The notes under the pieces: generated by a model
Seen by the model: only the letters and a program-made list of their open reading frames with translations
Told to the model about the DNA's origin: nothing
Databases searched by the model: none
Assembly: GCF_009797935.1 (NCBI RefSeq)
Contig: NZ_VOLC01000016.1
Span: 62,001-126,000, forward strand
Direction: 5' to 3'
Length of the DNA: 64,000 nt
Source of the DNA: Lunatibacter salilacus
GTDB lineage: Bacteria > Bacteroidota > Bacteroidia > Cytophagales > Cyclobacteriaceae
Made by a program: the position numbers and the translations under genes
Part shown: piece after piece, positions 26,512-35,982 of the stretch
Position numbering within the stretch: the first letter of the stretch is position 1
Layout of the letters: each line of letters opens with the position of its first letter

Positions 26512-28839
26512 TTAGAATTTAAAGTTATAGGTGACACTGGGAATGGCAGATCCCAAAATTGACAGTCTTACAGCCTCAGTCTGTGCTGCGTTTTCCTGCT
26601 GTCGGAAAAAGACCGAGTAGGCATTCCTTCTGGCATAGACATTATAAAAACCGAAACTCCATGAGCCCCTTTTTCCCTCGGGATTAAGGTTGGCTGCTAT
26701 ATCCAGTCGGTGATAGACTGGAATTCGGTGTGCATTTCTATCTCCCATTACGGGCAATACCATGCCATCCCACTCGTACTTTCCTACGGGTTGTGTAAAT
26801 GGTCTCCCGGATGCCAAGACAAAATTGGCCGAGAAATCCCACTTTTTGTTGAGCTTGTACAATCCGTATATACTCAGGTCATGCGGTTTGTCAAAATTGG
26901 CCCTATACCATTCCCCCTTGTTGATACCTTCCACCTTTCTTTCTGATCTGGATAGGGTATAGCTAATCCGTCCCGTGAATCTTCCTTCCTTCTTTTCTAT
27001 GGAAGCTTCCAACCCGTATGCCCTTCCAATTCCATCCAAGACTTCCGTCTCCAGGGTTTCGTTAAACTCCAGCCTGGCACCGTCCTTAAAATCCACTACT
27101 CTTCTGTAATCTTTATAATAACTCTCCACAACAAGCTCAAAGCTATTATTGAGAATACCTCTGACAAAGGACAGGGATAGTTGATCCACCTGCGCGGGTT
27201 TCAAATAAGCGTTGGACGGCTTCCAAACATCTATAGGAGAAGGTGAATTGGTGTTGGAAATTAGATGAACAAACTGGTTGGCCCTGTGAAAACTTGCCTT
27301 GAGGGCAGTCGTTCTGTTTGGGGTGTAGCTTACGTTGAATCTCGGTTCAATTCCATCGTAACTGGCCATAGTTTGGTATCGGGAAAAACTAAGTGAGTCA
27401 ATAATTGCCTCTCTCTCCTTTACCCCATCTTGATATAGATACTGCCGTCCACCTAATCTCCTGAAATCCACATAGCGGATTCCCGCCTCTACTTTCCATC
27501 GGTCGTTAAATTTCTCATTCCAAGAGACATAGGCGCCAGATTCAATGGCATACTCTTTTGCCATTTCAATGGTGTTCACTGCGGATTCTTCACCCGTTGG
27601 AAGAATTGTTCCCGGCAGATAATCCTGCATAGTGGTCTGAAATCCAAAATCGATGGTTCTATTGGGATTTACGAAATAGGCGGCATCCGCCTTGAAGTTT
27701 TGATTTAGTATACTTGATTTCCAATCCCAGGAATCAGGACCATGGCTCCCAATGATGTGGTAAAAATACCTGCTGTTTGTGACAGTAATATTGGTAAACA
27801 ATTTGGGATTGAATACATGGTTCCATCTTAAGGTCATGGTATTGTTTCCCCAATTGCTGCTAAAAAGATCTCCCAGTTTCATCACATCGTTTCCCGAATA
27901 GTAAGAAAGGAAGAACCGGTCTTTATCTGATAACTTATGATTGATTTTTGCATTGAAGTCATAGAAATAAAGGTTGTTGTTTCTTAATTCTTCGTCACCT
28001 GAAAGTCTGGTAAATACGTCCATATAAGACCGTCTGCCTGAAACTAAAAAAGATGTTTTGTCCTTTTGAATGGGGCCTTCTACCGTAAGTCTGCTGCTCA
28101 ATAACCCAATACCACCTTTGACGTTTAATTTTTTGGAGTTGCCTTCCAGTTGTCTTACATCGAGTACCGAAGATAACCTTCCTCCATATTGGGCGGGCAA
28201 TCCCCCCTTATAAATTTTGACATCCTTGATCGCATCCGAATTGAAAACGGAGAAAAACCCCATGACATGAGCTGCATTAAATACAGTAGCTTCATCAAGC
28301 AAAATAAGGTTTTCATCCGCTCCTCCTCCACGAACGTTAAAACCAGACGTGCCCTCTCCCACCGTAGATATTCCGGGAAGCAACTGGATATTTCTAATCA
28401 GGTCAACTTCTCCCAATAACTTCGGCATTTTCTTCATCTGCTCGATGGAGACCCGTTCTATGCCACTTCCTATCTCAAGGATTTTTTCATCTTTGGCAAT
28501 TGCGGAAACTTCCACCGTCTCCAACGCATAGTCAGCCGGCTTCAATTCAATGTGAAGAAAGGTGGCTTTTTCTGCTATTACTTCTGCTACCTGGCTTTCA
28601 TATCCCATATAGCTGACCTGTATACGGTGACTTCCAGGCGCTATTTGTAGGGAGTAAAAACCGTATAAGTTGGTGATTGCGCCTTTTTGGCTACCTATAA
28701 CCATAATTGTTGCTCCAAGAAGCTCCTCTCCTGAGGTACCGTCACGGACATATCCGCTTAGTGTTGTTTTCTCCTGCTGACCCATCAAGTAGCTGAGGTT
28801 CAGTAAGATCATAAATAATGAAATTGTAATCTTTTTCAC
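26512..28839 (-). CDS. TonB-dependent receptor with carboxypeptidase-like regulatory domain
   Basis: The most likely start is GTG 28837-28839, giving about 775 residues with a signal peptide (VKKITISLFMILLNLSYLMG). An upstream ATG at 28920 adds 27 residues without signal character. The N-terminal domain (LSGYVRDGTSGEELLGATI, TNLYGFYSLQIAPGSHRI) is a CarboxypepD_reg-like fold, then the plug (LLPGISTVGEGTSGFNVRGG, LILLDEATVFNAAHVMGFFS) and a 22-stranded-type barrel ending SIPSVTYNFKF. It imports an unknown ligand across the outer membrane. It forms a two-gene unit with the DUF4249 gene and has a paralogue at 40440-42833. Confidence 0.93.
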   Translation of the reverse strand: MKKITISLFMILLNLSYLMGQQEKTTLSGYVRDGTSGEELLGATIMVIGSQKGAITNLYGFYSLQIAPGSHRIQVSYMGYESQVAEVIAEKATFLHIELKPADYALETVEVSAIAKDEKILEIGSGIERVSIEQMKKMPKLLGEVDLIRNIQLLPGISTVGEGTSGFNVRGGGADENLILLDEATVFNAAHVMGFFSVFNSDAIKDVKIYKGGLPAQYGGRLSSVLDVRQLEGNSKKLNVKGGIGLLSSRLTVEGPIQKDKTSFLVSGRRSYMDVFTRLSGDEELRNNNLYFYDFNAKINHKLSDKDRFFLSYYSGNDVMKLGDLFSSNWGNNTMTLRWNHVFNPKLFTNITVTNSRYFYHIIGSHGPDSWDWKSSILNQNFKADAAYFVNPNRTIDFGFQTTMQDYLPGTILPTGEESAVNTIEMAKEYAIESGAYVSWNEKFNDRWKVEAGIRYVDFRRLGGRQYLYQDGVKEREAIIDSLSFSRYQTMASYDGIEPRFNVSYTPNRTTALKASFHRANQFVHLISNTNSPSPIDVWKPSNAYLKPAQVDQLSLSFVRGILNNSFELVVESYYKDYRRVVDFKDGARLEFNETLETEVLDGIGRAYGLEASIEKKEGRFTGRISYTLSRSERKVEGINKGEWYRANFDKPHDLSIYGLYKLNKKWDFSANFVLASGRPFTQPVGKYEWDGMVLPVMGDRNAHRIPVYHRLDIAANLNPEGKRGSWSFGFYNVYARRNAYSVFFRQQENAAQTEAVRLSILGSAIPSVTYNFKF

Positions 28840-29440
28840 TTTTGTTTGATTTAATGATTTAAATTGAATTATAAGAATCTGAACAAAGCGTGTCAAACAT
28901 TCGCAGAGATCAGACTGCAAACCTGTGGGAAAAACATCAGTTAAAAGTTCTACTTAAGAAAGGCGAACCTATTTTTGGCCTTTAAGAAAGAAAATAAGAG
29001 GGGCACTTAGCCAAAAAAAAAACAGACTTATATAGCCCAAAGGAACTGAAATAATAATCAATGGCTTTTTCACGCTTAACATCCGGATTATTCTATAATA
29101 GATCAGTCATAAAAAAATCAGCCAAAATTGGACTGACTCGATCTGTGTTATCAAGGGGATTACCGATATCCTATCTACAATACCTATAATGTCTGCCATT
29201 GCAGGTTCCTTTGGGTCGTTTATTGCAATTGCAGAAGATAGGCGTTAATTTGTAGTTTAGCTGTTGGTCCCATTAGCAGATGCCGCATTGGATGGGGTTT
29301 ATAAATTGGCTTATGCTGGTGGCAAGCCACGTCTTAAACTTTATGAATGTAAGAAAAAACGTGAATGACCTATTAAAATTCATCCCTTCCTTTCCTAATG
29401 GTGGTTTGTCACTGGCCAACAAAAAGATTTACGCCATTCC
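28840..29440. other. Spacer between divergent genes, nothing recognised
   Basis: About 600 bp that must contain the promoter of the TonB receptor operon and that of the glycoside-hydrolase-like gene. I found no RNA gene, repeat or protein-like frame. A Bacteroidota-type promoter could not be fixed by eye. Confidence 0.5.
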
Positions 29441-29473
29441 ATGCCACAATACTTGATTAAAATTTCCCAAACC

Positions 29474-30532
29474 ATGAACAAGCTCTATTGGCTGCTCCTT
29501 TTGCTTATCCATTTTGCCGCCTTTTCCCAAGAAAATGATGTGGATGCCTTCGTCAAGGGGATTTATGGCAATCCTGAAAGGATATTAAATGCAGGCTTTG
29601 CTTTTGACGAGTTGGGGGTAAATGCCGTGTTCGTCAGAAGATCCTCGCTAAACCAGTCATTTTATAATCAAGCCAAAGCCCAGGGTTGTCGGGTGTTTGT
29701 CGAGTTCCCTACCCTAAATGGAAGAGGCTATATAGAAGACCATCCTGAAGCCTGGCCCATCAATGAAAAGGGAGAGACCGTCGGGCCTGCGGATTGGTTT
29801 ATGGGGGTTTGTCCCACCGATCCCGGTTTCCAGACATATAGGGCCGAACAGCTACGTGAGACGCTGGGCAACTATCTGGTAGATGGGGTGTTTTTGGACT
29901 ACCTACATTGGCATGCCCAATTTGAAACGGACCAACCCATACTGCCTGAAACCTGTTTTTGTGACCGATGTACCCGGCTTTTCGAAAATACCCATGCCAT
30001 ACAAATCCCACCATCGGATAAAGCAGGCAAAGCACAATGGATACTAGCCAACCAAGAACCTGCCTGGAGAAAATGGCGAAACAGCATTTTGAATACTTGG
30101 GTAGAAGATATGGGGAGAATTCTCAAGGAAAATCAACCCAAGGCCCTTTTGGGAGCCTTCTATAGCGCGTGGTTTCCCGAAGACCATGACGGGGCTTTGT
30201 ACAACACCCTGGGCATCGATGTACCGGCTTTGGCCGAGCGGGTGGATGTATTGTCTCCCATGCTTTTTCACCGGATGCTGGCAAGGCCTGTTACCTGGTC
30301 GGGCGACTACCTTGATTGGTTGGATAAAGTCATGCCTACTCCTAGACCCTTGGTCTGGCCCATTGTTCAGGCACACGACAAACCTGGTATCATTTCCCCT
30401 CAGGAATTTGGTAACGCCTTGCGGGAAGGTTCCCGGTCCCCTGCATCCGGCGTTATGATGTTTTCCGAACAGTCCCTTTTAGATAATCCTAAAAAAATAA
30501 AGGTGATGCGGGAATTTTATCAGAATAAGTGA
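29474..30532 (+). CDS. Secreted TIM-barrel protein, putative glycoside hydrolase
   Basis: From ATG 29474 the product is 352 residues with signal peptide MNKLYWLLLLLIHFAAFSQ. The pattern GFAFDELGVNAVFVRRSSLN, GCRVFVEFPTLNGRG, YLVDGVFLDYLHWHAQFE, ALLGAFYSAWFPEDHDG and VDVLSPMLFHRML follows the strands of a TIM barrel, like the hypothetical glycosyl hydrolase (GHL) families. DYLHWHAQFE may hold an acidic active-site residue. A CFCDRC motif might bind metal. Function is inferred from fold only. It stands alone. Confidence 0.6.
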   Translation: MNKLYWLLLLLIHFAAFSQENDVDAFVKGIYGNPERILNAGFAFDELGVNAVFVRRSSLNQSFYNQAKAQGCRVFVEFPTLNGRGYIEDHPEAWPINEKGETVGPADWFMGVCPTDPGFQTYRAEQLRETLGNYLVDGVFLDYLHWHAQFETDQPILPETCFCDRCTRLFENTHAIQIPPSDKAGKAQWILANQEPAWRKWRNSILNTWVEDMGRILKENQPKALLGAFYSAWFPEDHDGALYNTLGIDVPALAERVDVLSPMLFHRMLARPVTWSGDYLDWLDKVMPTPRPLVWPIVQAHDKPGIISPQEFGNALREGSRSPASGVMMFSEQSLLDNPKKIKVMREFYQNK

Positions 30533-30534
30533 GA

Positions 30535-30720
30535 GCGGAGTCGAGAGGTGTGGCTTCGGCTACGCTCAGCCGCCGCTGTCAGGTGTTCCTTGAGCGGGGC
30601 TTCGGCTACGCTGACTTCGACTTCGCTCAGTCGGCGTAGTCTTCGTTAGCGGAGTCGGATGGTGTGGCTTCGGCTACGCTCAGCCGCCGCTGTCAGGTGT
30701 TCCCTGAGCGGAGTCGAAGG
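30535..30720. repeat. Two copies of a GAGCGGAGTCG / GGCTTCGGCTACGCTCAGCC repeat
   Basis: GTGTGGCTTCGGCTACGCTC followed by AGCCGCCGCTGTCAGGTGTT occurs at about 30549-30588 and again at about 30663-30702, with shorter related words (CTTCGGCTACGCTGACTTCG) between them. The word TGAGCGGAGTCGAAGG at 30705-30720 is a widespread dispersed repeat in Bacteroidota. Much higher GC than the flanks. No function known. Confidence 0.75.
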
Positions 30721-31330
30721 GAACGTTTTTGCAATGAATCTCATTCATACACTCAGCCAATTTCTTCAATTCCTCCGTGTGATCAGAGCCTCCTTCTTTT
30801 TTCGTGACCACCCCTGAAACCCTTTTCTTTGTATTTTGCTCCCCATTCCCACCCGATGCTTCGCAAGACGTAAATTCAAATATTTAGTGCTTTGAAAATA
30901 ACAACTCTTGTCCGAACATTTAAGGCGGATCAAAATTTAGAAAATTAATCCTACCTAATAACCCAAAAACAAAATTTTTTATGTTTATTTGGATTTAGAC
31001 AATGAATCTTAAAATCATTTAACAAAATCAGTTAATTTCATTTATGAATATAATTATATGAGCTTTTTGTTAAAACATTTTAACAATGAACAGAAATTGC
31101 GCGGTATTATGGTTCCAAGTTTAGGGTTGATATTCCTTGGATCCAATTATGTCATATTATTAGATGTCGGCCAACTTATAAGATTAAACACATCCTTCTA
31201 TTGGTTATACAATAGATAATTTCTCTTTTTAAATAATTGTTAAAATTGAATAATGCAGAAACCTAACCTTTAAGGCGTTACATTTATATAATATATAAGG
31301 ATAATTTAATTTATAAAAATAAACTATTTT
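30721..31330. other. AT-rich spacer, nothing recognised
   Basis: About 610 bp that become very AT-rich toward 31000-31330, just before a low-GC gene. No frame with protein-like composition and no RNA gene was seen. The drop in GC marks the left side of the decayed accessory island. Confidence 0.5.
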
Positions 31331-32410
31331 ATGAAAAATATTATAATATCACTAATTTTATTTATATCTTCCTCCGCTTTTGCTCAAACCCAAGTAGATT
31401 TATTCTGTTCAGGAAAAACCTATAATCTTTCTCTGGAAAAAAACAAAGAAAAATTTACAATTAAGATTATTGGTTTTAACTCCAAAAATATTTTCGTCGA
31501 TTTATTAAAAACTGAATGGGATACCTTATCACAAGACACCAAAAACGATATAATAATATCAGAACTTAAGAAGATTGCAATAAATATTACCGAAAATGCG
31601 ATTCTTCATGAGTCTAAGTTTGAAGATGAATCAAAATCAACCGTTGTTGAGTTTTTAGACACCTTAACATACGCAAATTTAAATGAAATTAATACTAATA
31701 ATTTGTCGAAAGAACTCGATGATGCTTTTTCCAAACGATTCTCGGATGATTGCAAGCAAGATTTTTCCTTACTCTTAGAACGGTTAGAATTAAAATCACA
31801 AATCACCTCAAATGAAAATTCCTTCAAGCAAACATTACCAGAAACTTTAGAAAATGCTTTTGGATTTGCTGTCGGGTTAGGACCGAGCTTGAGTAATCAA
31901 ACAATCTATGACTATTACGTTTCTCCATATGATTCAACATTAAGGCGTGATACAATAAACAGTCCTGTATTTGTAGGAAGTTTACTAGTTACTTGGAATA
32001 AATTAATCAATTATAGAAGATTTAGAGAAGGAGACGAAAAAGAAGCAACAGGTGAGTTATTTAGAGCTCCAACATGGTGGGGAATTGCAGTGGGATTTAA
32101 CTTTGCAGAAATTAACCCCTCAAATATGCAGTTTAATTTGCGATTGAGTGGAGGTCTTGGTTTATTATTAAATTTGGGAGGGGGGTTTCAAATGGGTATA
32201 TTTCATGACCTAACACAAACTAAAGTTTTGAGAAAAGATCTGGAAGAAAATTTGAATAAAAACTATCCTTTTAATGACCATTCTAATTTAGAACCAAGAT
32301 TGTTTACTAATCAATTTGTTTCATCATTTTCGTTGAAAGCAATTTATAAATTTAAAAGTAATAATGTTGAAAGACCTGGTGTATTTGAGAATGCAAAACA
32401 GGCCCGTTAG
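31331..32410 (+). CDS. Exported protein with C-terminal barrel-like region, unknown function
   Basis: A 359-residue protein with signal peptide MKNIIISLILFISSSAFAQ. Residues 20-170 are Lys/Asn-rich and probably helical. The C-terminal half (GFAVGLGPSLSNQTIYDYYV, WWGIAVGFNFAEINPSNMQF, RLSGGLGLLLNLGGGFQMGI) looks like outer-membrane beta-strands. The codon usage is markedly AT-rich compared with the genes left of 30 kb, which suggests recent acquisition. No family recognised and no operon partner. Confidence 0.7.
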   Translation: MKNIIISLILFISSSAFAQTQVDLFCSGKTYNLSLEKNKEKFTIKIIGFNSKNIFVDLLKTEWDTLSQDTKNDIIISELKKIAINITENAILHESKFEDESKSTVVEFLDTLTYANLNEINTNNLSKELDDAFSKRFSDDCKQDFSLLLERLELKSQITSNENSFKQTLPETLENAFGFAVGLGPSLSNQTIYDYYVSPYDSTLRRDTINSPVFVGSLLVTWNKLINYRRFREGDEKEATGELFRAPTWWGIAVGFNFAEINPSNMQFNLRLSGGLGLLLNLGGGFQMGIFHDLTQTKVLRKDLEENLNKNYPFNDHSNLEPRLFTNQFVSSFSLKAIYKFKSNNVERPGVFENAKQAR

Positions 32411-32678
32411 AAAATAGTAGATTTTAAAAATTTAAATTTAGTATTTTAACTCGGATCAGGATAAATAAAATAAAATAGCTATGTTTGGAAAATGTTGGAC
32501 TCTAGGAAAATCTTCGAGAAATAAATGTGCCATTAGCCAGATTGAACGCGCCTTGCAGCGTACGTTGTGCTCCTTTAGTCAGTTTTCTGAAAACATCTTG
32601 ATCGCTTCTTTTGTCTGATTAATTCTAATACAATAAATCAAACCTTAGTATTTAAGAAGTTCTAATTCTTCTAGTCTT
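32411..32678. other. Spacer upstream of the IS21 remnant, nothing firm
   Basis: About 270 bp. It probably contains eroded IS21 sequence, because istB homology begins just after it without an N-terminus, but no frame here matches IstA or the IstB N-terminus convincingly. No left terminal repeat of the element was found. Confidence 0.4.
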
Positions 32679-33034
32679 ATGGCCATAGCTTCCGGGGTAA
32701 ACATGCTCAAAACAAGGGAAATGATCCGGTCCGCGCAGACAGAATATAAACGCCTTATAAAAGCCGATCTAATAATTATTGACGACATCATCTGTTTCCG
32801 GTGGAAAAAAAAGCCGCGGTGGATCTGTTCAACTTTATCAATGCCATATATGAGCAGACATGTATCATCATAACAATGAATAAAATGGCGGTGGATTGGG
32901 CAAAAATGCTCGATGATGAGGTCTTGGCTACGGCTCTCATGGACAGGCTCCTCTTTCGTTGTGAAATTATAAACCTATCGGGGAAAAGTTATAGAATGGA
33001 AAACAGAAAATCTTTCTTTGATAACAAAAACTAA
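32679..33034 (+). pseudogene. istB remnant (IS21-family helper ATPase), frameshifted and N-truncated
   Basis: The first part reads VNMLKTREMIRSAQTEYKR, then ADLIIIDDI, which is the Walker B (LLIIDD) block of IstB. At about 32790 the frame shifts; the second part reads FPVEKKAAVDLFNFINAIYE, then IIITMNKMAVDWAKMLDDEV and LATALMDRLLFRCEIINLSG, and stops at 33034. These are the C-terminal IstB motifs (WxxxxxDxVLATAxLDRLL, GxSYR). The N-terminal third with the P-loop is missing and no istA is present. IstB is the AAA+ regulator of IS21 transposition; this copy cannot work. Confidence 0.82.
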
Positions 33035-33049
33035 CATGCGTATATTAGC

Positions 33050-33126
33050 ACAGTGGTGCACTCCCGTTGCCATTTTTGGTGCATTCCTAATTACCATTTT
33101 TGGTGCATATTCAGTTACCGACCACA
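33050..33126. mobile_element. IS21-family right end with internal repeats
   Basis: Downstream of the istB remnant the sequence contains TTGCCATTTTTGGTGCA and TTACCATTTTTGGTGCA 23 bp apart, then CAGTTACCGACCACA ending at 33126. Multiple terminal repeats near the end and a terminal ...CA (TG on the other strand) are features of IS21-family ends. Directly beyond it the cyclodeaminase-like reading frame resumes, so this is the insertion junction. Confidence 0.7.
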
Positions 33127-33627
33127 CTGCCCCTGAATCTCCTCGTGCTGCCTTAAATCCATTTTGAAAAACAAAAATTGCATGGCTTGCTATATTCTTG
33201 CATAAATTAGCTATATCAAGGATAATATTTGAGGCTAAAATTAAATCATCTTGGACTTTAAATTTATAAAATCTATATTGATTTAGATTTTTATCCAAGC
33301 CTTTAGCTTTAAATTGATCTCGAAGATTTCGAGATTTAATGACCTCTTCAAACTGAATAGAGTCTTCATGAAATAACTTATAAAGATTTGAAAAAAAATA
33401 CTTATTTCTTCTTGTGATCTAAGTATTTCCGGCAACACATGAGAATACTTATTATTTCTTTTTTCATCAATTGTAAGGCTAATTACCGTAGCCAACAGTT
33501 TACAAGCTAACATTCCTTGAAATACCACAGCACTACCGGATCCGGGTATATGACTACCTTTTCCAAATTTTTATAGCAATTCATCTACAGTAATCTTTGA
33601 TAAATCTAAATCTTTAATATCCATCAT
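33127..33627 (-). pseudogene. Cyclodeaminase/cyclohydrolase (FTCD_C)-like gene, broken three times
   Basis: Reading from ATG at 33627 (or 33624): MMDIKDLDLSKITVDELL, then a stop (TAA), then KFGKGSHIPGSGSAVVFQGM, the PGGGS-like glycine loop of formiminotransferase-cyclodeaminase C-domains. After the T-run near 33390 the frame shifts and continues LYKLFHEDSIQFEEVIKSRN, then NIASHAIFVFQNGF and KAARGDSGA, the family's (S/G)DxGxA motif. There it ends at the IS21 end. So it has a nonsense codon, a frameshift and a 3' truncation by the IS. It is 21 nt downstream of the 183-residue gene in the same direction, so it was the third gene of that operon. Family call is by motif. Confidence 0.72.
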
Positions 33628-33648
33628 TCACTTGTATTATATTCAAAG

Positions 33649-34200
33649 TTAATCTTGTGCTAATTTCAACATGGCATTAGCCACACCCTTGGTCGAGAGA
33701 TCGTATTCTTCATGAGGGTACCCATGCTTTTCGTTGAGTAGATATAGTTCCTTATAAAGCTCAAATGGGTTTTGTGACTCTCCTACCCAACTGATGACAA
33801 CATCAAGGATTTCATTCATAATGGGTTGGTAAGTCATTCTTCCATCTGAGCCTCTAATCCCTTTGTGATCGGACTTTCGTTTTCCTAAATTCAAAAAGAT
33901 GTTCTTTTCATCATAGATAATATCACGCATCTGTTTATAATTATCTCCTTTGGGAAGGTGATCCATAAGCAGATTTCTGATCCCTTTATAATAAATACTG
34001 TATTTTTCTTCGGCATTTTCCATTTGCTTGCCTACTATCTGTTTCAATTCGTCAATCTCCTGGAGAGACCCTGTGGTGCTGGAAATTGTAAGTTGCTTTC
34101 CTTTTTTCTCGTAGCTTCTTCTCAACAGCTCCATTCTCTCCAGATCGGCTTCACTGAGTTTTTCTACCTTTTTATCTTCCTTTTTGTTGTTGTCTTTCAT
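33649..34200 (-). CDS. Unknown protein between the HTH-ImmA gene and the cyclodeaminase-like gene
   Basis: A 183-residue, highly charged soluble protein. Residues 1-40 are Lys/Glu-rich and helical (KKEDKKVEKLSEADLERMEL), followed by a probable coiled coil (LQEIDELKQIVGKQMENAEE) and a C-terminal region with WVGESQNPFELYKELYLLNE. No family recognised. It starts 9 nt after the HTH-ImmA/IrrE gene and is followed by the cyclodeaminase-like pseudogene, so it is probably a dedicated partner in a three-gene operon, perhaps a substrate of the peptidase. Confidence 0.72.
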   Translation of the reverse strand: MKDNNKKEDKKVEKLSEADLERMELLRRSYEKKGKQLTISSTTGSLQEIDELKQIVGKQMENAEEKYSIYYKGIRNLLMDHLPKGDNYKQMRDIIYDEKNIFLNLGKRKSDHKGIRGSDGRMTYQPIMNEILDVVISWVGESQNPFELYKELYLLNEKHGYPHEEYDLSTKGVANAMLKLAQD

Positions 34201-34209
34201 ATCATTCTC

Positions 34210-35403
34210 TTAATTTAATTCGAATACTGCTTTGATCTTCTCACTTGATGCTTTAATCGTACTAGTAGTCCATGAAATGGGGTTGAGTCTTTTAATTGCA
34301 GTTCTGCAATTGGGATAAAACTCTTTAAATGCTGCATGGTAATTTTTGTCATATAATTCCTTTTGATACCAAGTATAAAAGGAATAAACCAAAGATACAT
34401 GAACATCATTATCTTTGGCAAATCGCTGTACCATGTAAGAATTGTTGATATAGTTTTTGATATAATTAAAGCTCTCTATCGGCATGAAAAAATCCCTTGC
34501 AAAGCTATTTGCCTTTTCCTCAATTAAGAAAAGATCTTGATCATCTGAGAGATGATAATTATTGGTCTTGACCGTTTCAAGGTCAAAAAGCACATGATGC
34601 AATTCATGCAATAATGTAAACCAAAGCGTTGGATACTTTTTTAAATAATCGGTAATTACGATACACGGCTTCTGATTGATAAAAAAAGTCGCTCCTCGGA
34701 CATGTGTTGTCTGTAGATAATTTTGAAAAATGACCGTTACCCCTGAATTGTAGAGTGCTCTACAGACTATGAACAAACCATTTTCAACGTCCTGGGTGTA
34801 TGGTTTCATAGAGGCAATGATATCTTTTAGTCTATCCCGATCATAAAGATTTTCGTTGTTGATTAATCTGAAAGATTGGTATGCCGATCTTACCCAAAAG
34901 TCTTTCATTTTATCTGAAAATTGCCTTTTGGATCTGCTGTATAAAGGTTCTGTGAGTTGTTTTTCAAATTCGCTGATGGTTTCATATCCAAAATAGGTCA
35001 ATGCTTTGTCAACTAAATCATCCACATCATTTTCAGCACTAAAGAAGCCTTCTTTAGTCAATGCTTTGACGTCAAAATTTATTAACAAAAACTTCAGCTT
35101 TCTTGCCCGATCAATGGAAGCAATGTTTTCAGTATTTTGGTTTTTCAATACCATTTTTATGAATTCATGTACATCAACATCCAAGAACTCACCAATTTTT
35201 ATGACATGAATTAAATTTGGTTGTTTCGCATTTCCGTTTAGAATTTCGCTAAAAACATCTTTGTCGATATTTAATAGCCTGAGAGCTTTGGTTTTGCTGA
35301 GCCCATATTCGGCGATTTTCACCTCGAACCGTTCCTTAATATCGAATCCTGAATCATCTTGAAAGATTTCCTGAAGTAATTTATCAATGTCAATATTTTT
35401 CAT
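34210..35403 (-). CDS. HTH-domain ImmA/IrrE-type zinc metallopeptidase
   Basis: A 397-residue protein. Residues about 27-85 form a helix-turn-helix-like domain (YGLSKTKALRLLNIDKDVFS, LIHVIKIGEFLDVDVHEFI). A helical middle follows, then the peptidase domain: LWFTLLHELHHVLFDLE holds the HExxH zinc site (near residue 270), and EEKANSFARDFFMP supplies the downstream Glu ligand. ImmA/IrrE peptidases cleave XRE repressors, in phage-like elements and stress responses; fusions to HTH are common in toxin-antitoxin and defence loci. It lies 124 bp from a type I restriction scar and leads a three-gene operon. Confidence 0.88.
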   Translation of the reverse strand: MKNIDIDKLLQEIFQDDSGFDIKERFEVKIAEYGLSKTKALRLLNIDKDVFSEILNGNAKQPNLIHVIKIGEFLDVDVHEFIKMVLKNQNTENIASIDRARKLKFLLINFDVKALTKEGFFSAENDVDDLVDKALTYFGYETISEFEKQLTEPLYSRSKRQFSDKMKDFWVRSAYQSFRLINNENLYDRDRLKDIIASMKPYTQDVENGLFIVCRALYNSGVTVIFQNYLQTTHVRGATFFINQKPCIVITDYLKKYPTLWFTLLHELHHVLFDLETVKTNNYHLSDDQDLFLIEEKANSFARDFFMPIESFNYIKNYINNSYMVQRFAKDNDVHVSLVYSFYTWYQKELYDKNYHAAFKEFYPNCRTAIKRLNPISWTTSTIKASSEKIKAVFELN

Positions 35404-35526
35404 AAGGGAGACTTTACCCTCAAATATAAGCTAAAAAATTAAAAAAAAATAACAGTAAGGGGTATTTACCCTCTAATAAAATTATTTGGAGACAATTTAT
35501 CTATTTTTGTCCGACATTTTCTCTCG

Positions 35527-35858
35527 CTACCTCTCGCCCGAGTCCGCCGCAATCCCCATCTCACCATTCCCCAATTTATACTTCCCTCCTACTTGGTCAC
35601 TGAGTTTATCGATGTGCACCTGCCCATTCATCAGCATCGGTAGCAACCATTCCCGAAGGGCTGATAATTCTTGATTTTGTCTTTTAATACGGAGCAGGTC
35701 CTCTTTAGTTACTTCGGGATTTATAGTTTGTAAACACTCTCAAAAATATTGGTATCTACTCTTCGAATTTGTTGTTTGACAGGTATATGCTCATAGCCCA
35801 AACGCAACAGATGGAGGATAGCAAGGATTTTCACCCTCGAGTTTTCATTAAAGGCCAT
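35527..35858 (-). pseudogene. Type I restriction scar: hsdR N-terminus next to hsdS C-terminus
   Basis: ATG 35856-35858 opens MAFNENSRVKILAILHLLRL, the characteristic start of type I restriction R subunits (SRVKIPAxLHLTRLGY), followed by DTNIFESVYKL and a TAA at 35721-35723. Immediately after, the frame reads INPEVTKEDLLRIKRQNQEL, then SALREWLLPMLMNGQV, which is the conserved C-terminal helix of HsdS specificity subunits, and stops at 35527-35529. Over 2 kb of hsdR and most of hsdS are gone. So a type I restriction-modification locus once stood here and collapsed by deletion. Confidence 0.78.
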
Positions 35859-35954
35859 TAGTCATAAAAAAAGCATCTAAAAGATTAAGCTTGGAAAATA
35901 TTAAGGAATTGGGGGTTTTGCAAGGTATTTTATGTTTAGGGGTGACCGAAATAT

Positions 35955-35982
35955 CCTTTGAGGTTTTTTTAAACCTCAAAGG
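35955..35982. terminator. Strong inverted repeat, possible terminator
   Basis: CCTTTGAGGTTT, a short T run, AAACCTCAAAGG: a 12-bp perfect stem. It lies 97 bp upstream of the hsdR fragment and could be a terminator for a gene lost from this locus or a short mobile palindrome. A TTTTAGGG run follows on the plus side. Confidence 0.5.
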
